A stretch of DNA of 6,851 bases from NCBI GenBank assembly GCA_030632035.1, contig DAOVJZ010000079.1, positions 1 to 6,851 on the forward strand, written 5' to 3'. The notes beneath the pieces were generated by a model, which did no database searches, was not told the DNA's origin, and saw only the letters and a list, made by a program, of their open reading frames with translations. The translations under genes were made by a program, and so were the position numbers. The number at the start of each line of letters is the position of its first letter. Positions within the stretch are counted from its first letter, which is position 1. This document shows positions 4,855 through 6,851 of the stretch, piece after piece. The stretch comes from Granulosicoccaceae bacterium (GTDB lineage Bacteria; Pseudomonadota; Gammaproteobacteria; DAOVJZ01).

Positions 4855-6429
4855 ATGACAAACATTCATTCTGATCGAATCCTGATACTGGATTTTGGTT
4901 CCCAGTACACACAATTAATTGCGCGTCGCGTGCGCGAAGCCGGTGTGTATTGTGAAATTTATTCATGGGACAACGATGCCGATACCATCAAGGCATTTGC
5001 GCCTACCGGTATTATCCTGAGTGGTGGACCGGAGTCGGTCAATATGGATGATCCACCACGTGTCGATCAAGTTGTGTTTGAACTGGGTGTGCCGGTACTG
5101 GGTATTTGTTACGGCATGCAGACCATGGCCGCCCAGCTTGGTGGTGAAGTCGAAAATTCTGATCATCACGAATACGGTTATGCGCAAATACGCGCGCGTG
5201 GTCATTCGCGTTTATTAAAAGATATTGAAGATCACACAACTGAAGAAGGCTATGGCCTGCTGGATGTGTGGATGAGCCATGGTGATCGTGTTAATAAAAT
5301 CCCAGATGGTTTCAAAGTCATTGCCAGCACCGATAATGCACCTATTGCCGGTATAGCCGATGATAAACGTGGTTTTTATGGTTTGCAGTTCCATCCTGAA
5401 GTAACACATACCCATCAAGGTGATCGTATTATCTCTCGTTTTGTAAACGAGATTTGTGGTTGTGCCGCATTGTGGACAGCGGGCAATATCATTGAAGACA
5501 GCATTGCCAGTATTAAGGAACAGGTTGGTAGTGATGAAGTCGTGCTGGGTTTATCCGGTGGTGTCGATTCTTCTGTCGTGGCTGCATTGTTACACAAGGC
5601 GATTGGTAAACAACTGGCTTGTATTTTTGTAGACAACGGCCTGTTGCGTTTGCACGAAGGTGATCAGGTCATGGCCACCTTTGCCGAACACATGGGAATC
5701 AAGGTGATTCGTGTGAATACAGAAGAACGTTTCCTGTCGGCATTGAAGGGTATTGATGAACCAGAAAAGAAACGCAAGATCATAGGCAATATGTTCATCA
5801 ATGTATTTGAAGAAGAGGCCGATAAGCTCAAGAATGCAAAATGGTTGGCACAAGGTACGATTTATCCCGATGTAATTGAATCGGCGGGTTCTAAAACCGG
5901 TAAGGCGCATGTGATCAAGTCACACCACAATGTGGGTGGTTTGCCGGAAGACATGACACTGAAATTGGTAGAACCTTTGCGCGAATTATTTAAAGACGAA
6001 GTGCGCAAAATTGGTACTGAACTCGGTTTACCTTATGAAATGGTTTACCGTCATCCGTTCCCCGGTCCGGGTTTGGGTGTGCGTATTCTAGGTGAAGTCA
6101 AAAAGGAATATGCTGATATATTGCGTCAGGCAGATGCCATTTTTATTGACGAACTTTACAAAAATGATCTGTATGACAAAGTCAGCCAGGCATTTACCGT
6201 TTTTATTCCGGTTAAATCAGTGGGCGTTGTTGGTGATGCACGCCGTTATGACTATGTTGTTGCCGTACGCGCAGTTGAAACCATTGATTTCATGACTGCA
6301 CGTTGGGCGCATTTGCCTTACGAAGTGTTGGGTACTATATCAAATCGTATTATTAACGAAGTGTCGGGTATCAGCCGTGTTACTTATGATATTTCTGGTA
6401 AACCTCCTGCCACAATCGAGTGGGAATAA
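4855..6429 (+). CDS. guaA: GMP synthase, glutamine-hydrolysing
   Basis: GuaA aminates XMP to GMP using ATP and ammonia taken from glutamine, completing the pathway begun by GuaB. The 524 residues match the E. coli length of 525. The class I glutamine amidotransferase domain (about 8-200) has the full triad: C85 in G-I-C-Y-G, H180 and E182 in F-H-P-E-V. The ATP pyrophosphatase domain (about 208-400) contains the P-loop S234-G-G-V-D-S-S. The C-terminal dimerisation and XMP-binding domain (about 401-524) includes H400-P-F-P-G-P-G-L and the terminal K-P-P-A-T-I-E-W-E. The ATG at 4855 lies 19 bases after the guaB stop, with CAGG (4841-4844) 10 bases before it, so translation from a guaBA operon mRNA is likely. 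No clear terminator was found just after the stop. The gene is intact. Confidence 0.98.
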   Translation: MTNIHSDRILILDFGSQYTQLIARRVREAGVYCEIYSWDNDADTIKAFAPTGIILSGGPESVNMDDPPRVDQVVFELGVPVLGICYGMQTMAAQLGGEVENSDHHEYGYAQIRARGHSRLLKDIEDHTTEEGYGLLDVWMSHGDRVNKIPDGFKVIASTDNAPIAGIADDKRGFYGLQFHPEVTHTHQGDRIISRFVNEICGCAALWTAGNIIEDSIASIKEQVGSDEVVLGLSGGVDSSVVAALLHKAIGKQLACIFVDNGLLRLHEGDQVMATFAEHMGIKVIRVNTEERFLSALKGIDEPEKKRKIIGNMFINVFEEEADKLKNAKWLAQGTIYPDVIESAGSKTGKAHVIKSHHNVGGLPEDMTLKLVEPLRELFKDEVRKIGTELGLPYEMVYRHPFPGPGLGVRILGEVKKEYADILRQADAIFIDELYKNDLYDKVSQAFTVFIPVKSVGVVGDARRYDYVVAVRAVETIDFMTARWAHLPYEVLGTISNRIINEVSGISRVTYDISGKPPATIEWE

Positions 6430-6489
6430 TTTCTTAAGCCCCTGAAGCGGCGCTGGTATAGTTGGAAAGAAATTTGAAATTAGCGGTAA

Positions 6490-6537
6490 GTCGTTCTCGC
6501 ACATCCATGTGCTCCACGACATAAGGACATCCTGTCC
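6490..6537. repeat. palindromic unit with two hairpins between guaA and tadA
   Basis: The spacer from 6430 to 6599 has no convincing gene. It holds a compound hairpin at 6490-6520: an outer stem GTCGT (6490-6494) with ACGAC (6516-6520), a small internal loop, and an inner stem GCACAT (6499-6504) with ATGTGC (6507-6512). A second small hairpin, GGACA-TCC-TGTCC, lies at 6525-6537. Both centres contain ACATCC, so the two look related. Neither is followed directly by a T run, so a terminator is unlikely. The form resembles REP-type intergenic palindromes, but a repeat family needs other copies, which cannot be seen here. Confidence 0.5.
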
Positions 6538-6599
6538 AAAACTCCGCATTCTCGTTTCTTTTTGCCTTGCCATCATCCACTTCAGGAACTTAAGAAAAA

Positions 6600-6851
6600 A
6601 TGGCTTTATTAATGCAACATTCAAATCACGAACACTGGATGCAGCACGCACTTGATTTGGCTGATAAGGCCGAACAGGAAGGCGAGGTGCCCGTTGGTGC
6701 CGTCCTGATCAAAAATGATGAAATTATCGGTGAAGGCTGGAACCATCCTATAACAAAGCATGATCCCACTGCCCATGCCGAGATCATGGCATTACGTGCG
6801 GGGGCAAAAAAAATCGGGAACTATCGTCTGGTTGATACCACTTTATATGTC
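6600..6851 (+). CDS. tadA: tRNA-specific adenosine deaminase (N-terminal part, cut by the window)
   Basis: TadA deaminates adenosine 34 to inosine in tRNA-Arg(ACG), so that one tRNA reads several codons. The visible 84 residues align well with the N-terminal half of E. coli TadA: H12-W-M-Q-H-A-L, E29-V-P-V-G-A-V, G44-E-G-W-N, H54-D-P-T-A-H59-A-E61-I-M-A-L-R, and N74-Y-R-L. H59 is the expected first zinc ligand and E61 the catalytic proton shuttle. The P-C-x-x-C zinc ligands lie beyond the window edge. ATG 6600 was chosen because an in-frame TAA at 6591-6593 closes the frame just upstream and AGGA (6584-6587) lies 12 bases before it. ATG 6612 is in frame but has no Shine-Dalgarno sequence. The 170-base gap after guaA means it may be read through from guaBA or have its own promoter. 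A run of eight A residues (6806-6813) lies in the coding region. Confidence 0.95.
   Translation, partial: MALLMQHSNHEHWMQHALDLADKAEQEGEVPVGAVLIKNDEIIGEGWNHPITKHDPTAHAEIMALRAGAKKIGNYRLVDTTLYV

Noticed and set aside
6430..6480. Rho-independent terminator directly after guaA
   Set aside because: I could not find a stem of useful length followed by a T run; only scattered short complementarity is present.
6340..6651. Minus-strand open frame of 103 residues spanning the guaA end, the spacer and the tadA start
   Set aside because: It overlaps two well-supported genes on the other strand, has no recognised domain and no good ribosome binding site. Its central part is the translated palindromic spacer.
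1..6851. Mobile element, CRISPR array, tRNA or rRNA gene, or a novel defence or biosynthetic cluster
   Set aside because: No transposase or integrase motif, no regularly spaced repeats, no tRNA-like cloverleaf and no rRNA sequence were seen. The genes present are intact housekeeping genes plus two small proteins.

Overview
The window is a chromosomal housekeeping segment, most likely from a gammaproteobacterium of moderate G+C content. The evidence is the guaB-guaA pair with tadA downstream and xseA upstream in the opposite direction. This matches the arrangement known in gammaproteobacteria: E. coli has xseA divergent from guaBA, and Pseudomonas has guaB, guaA and tadA close together. The protein sequences are also close to the E. 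coli types. A small lipoprotein resembling SoxXA-binding proteins hints at a sulfur-oxidising lineage, but this rests on one short protein.

Layout. At the left edge (1-102) is the possible tail of an unidentified plus-strand gene. An AT-rich spacer follows, then a small STAS-domain gene (250-600, +) with a plausible terminator at its stop codon. Converging on it is a minus-strand pair: xseA (exonuclease VII large subunit, 2833-1481) followed 9 bases later by a secreted M23 (LytM-type) metallopeptidase (1471-638). Upstream of xseA, also on the minus strand, lies a 105-residue lipoprotein gene (3207-2890). It is separated from xseA by a perfect 11-bp GC-rich hairpin. A divergent promoter region (3208-3371) holds a 13-bp tandem repeat and a good sigma70-type promoter for guaB. 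On the plus strand follow guaB (3372-4835), guaA (4855-6429), a 170-base spacer with a palindromic element, and the first 84 codons of tadA (6600 to the edge).

How the genes work together. GuaB converts IMP to XMP and GuaA converts XMP to GMP. With a 19-base gap they look like one operon for de novo guanine nucleotide synthesis. TadA makes inosine at the wobble position of a tRNA and is a separate housekeeping function. XseA acts in DNA repair with XseB, which is not in this window. The M23 enzyme is exported and acts on, or regulates action on, peptidoglycan. All the large genes look intact and keep their catalytic residues.

I found no mobile element, CRISPR array, rRNA or tRNA, and no convincing new multi-gene system. 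The points worth a second look are small: a STAS protein without the usual phosphorylatable serine, the lipoprotein inserted between xseA and guaB, the hairpin almost touching the xseA start, the tandem repeat in the divergent promoter region, and the palindromic unit before tadA.
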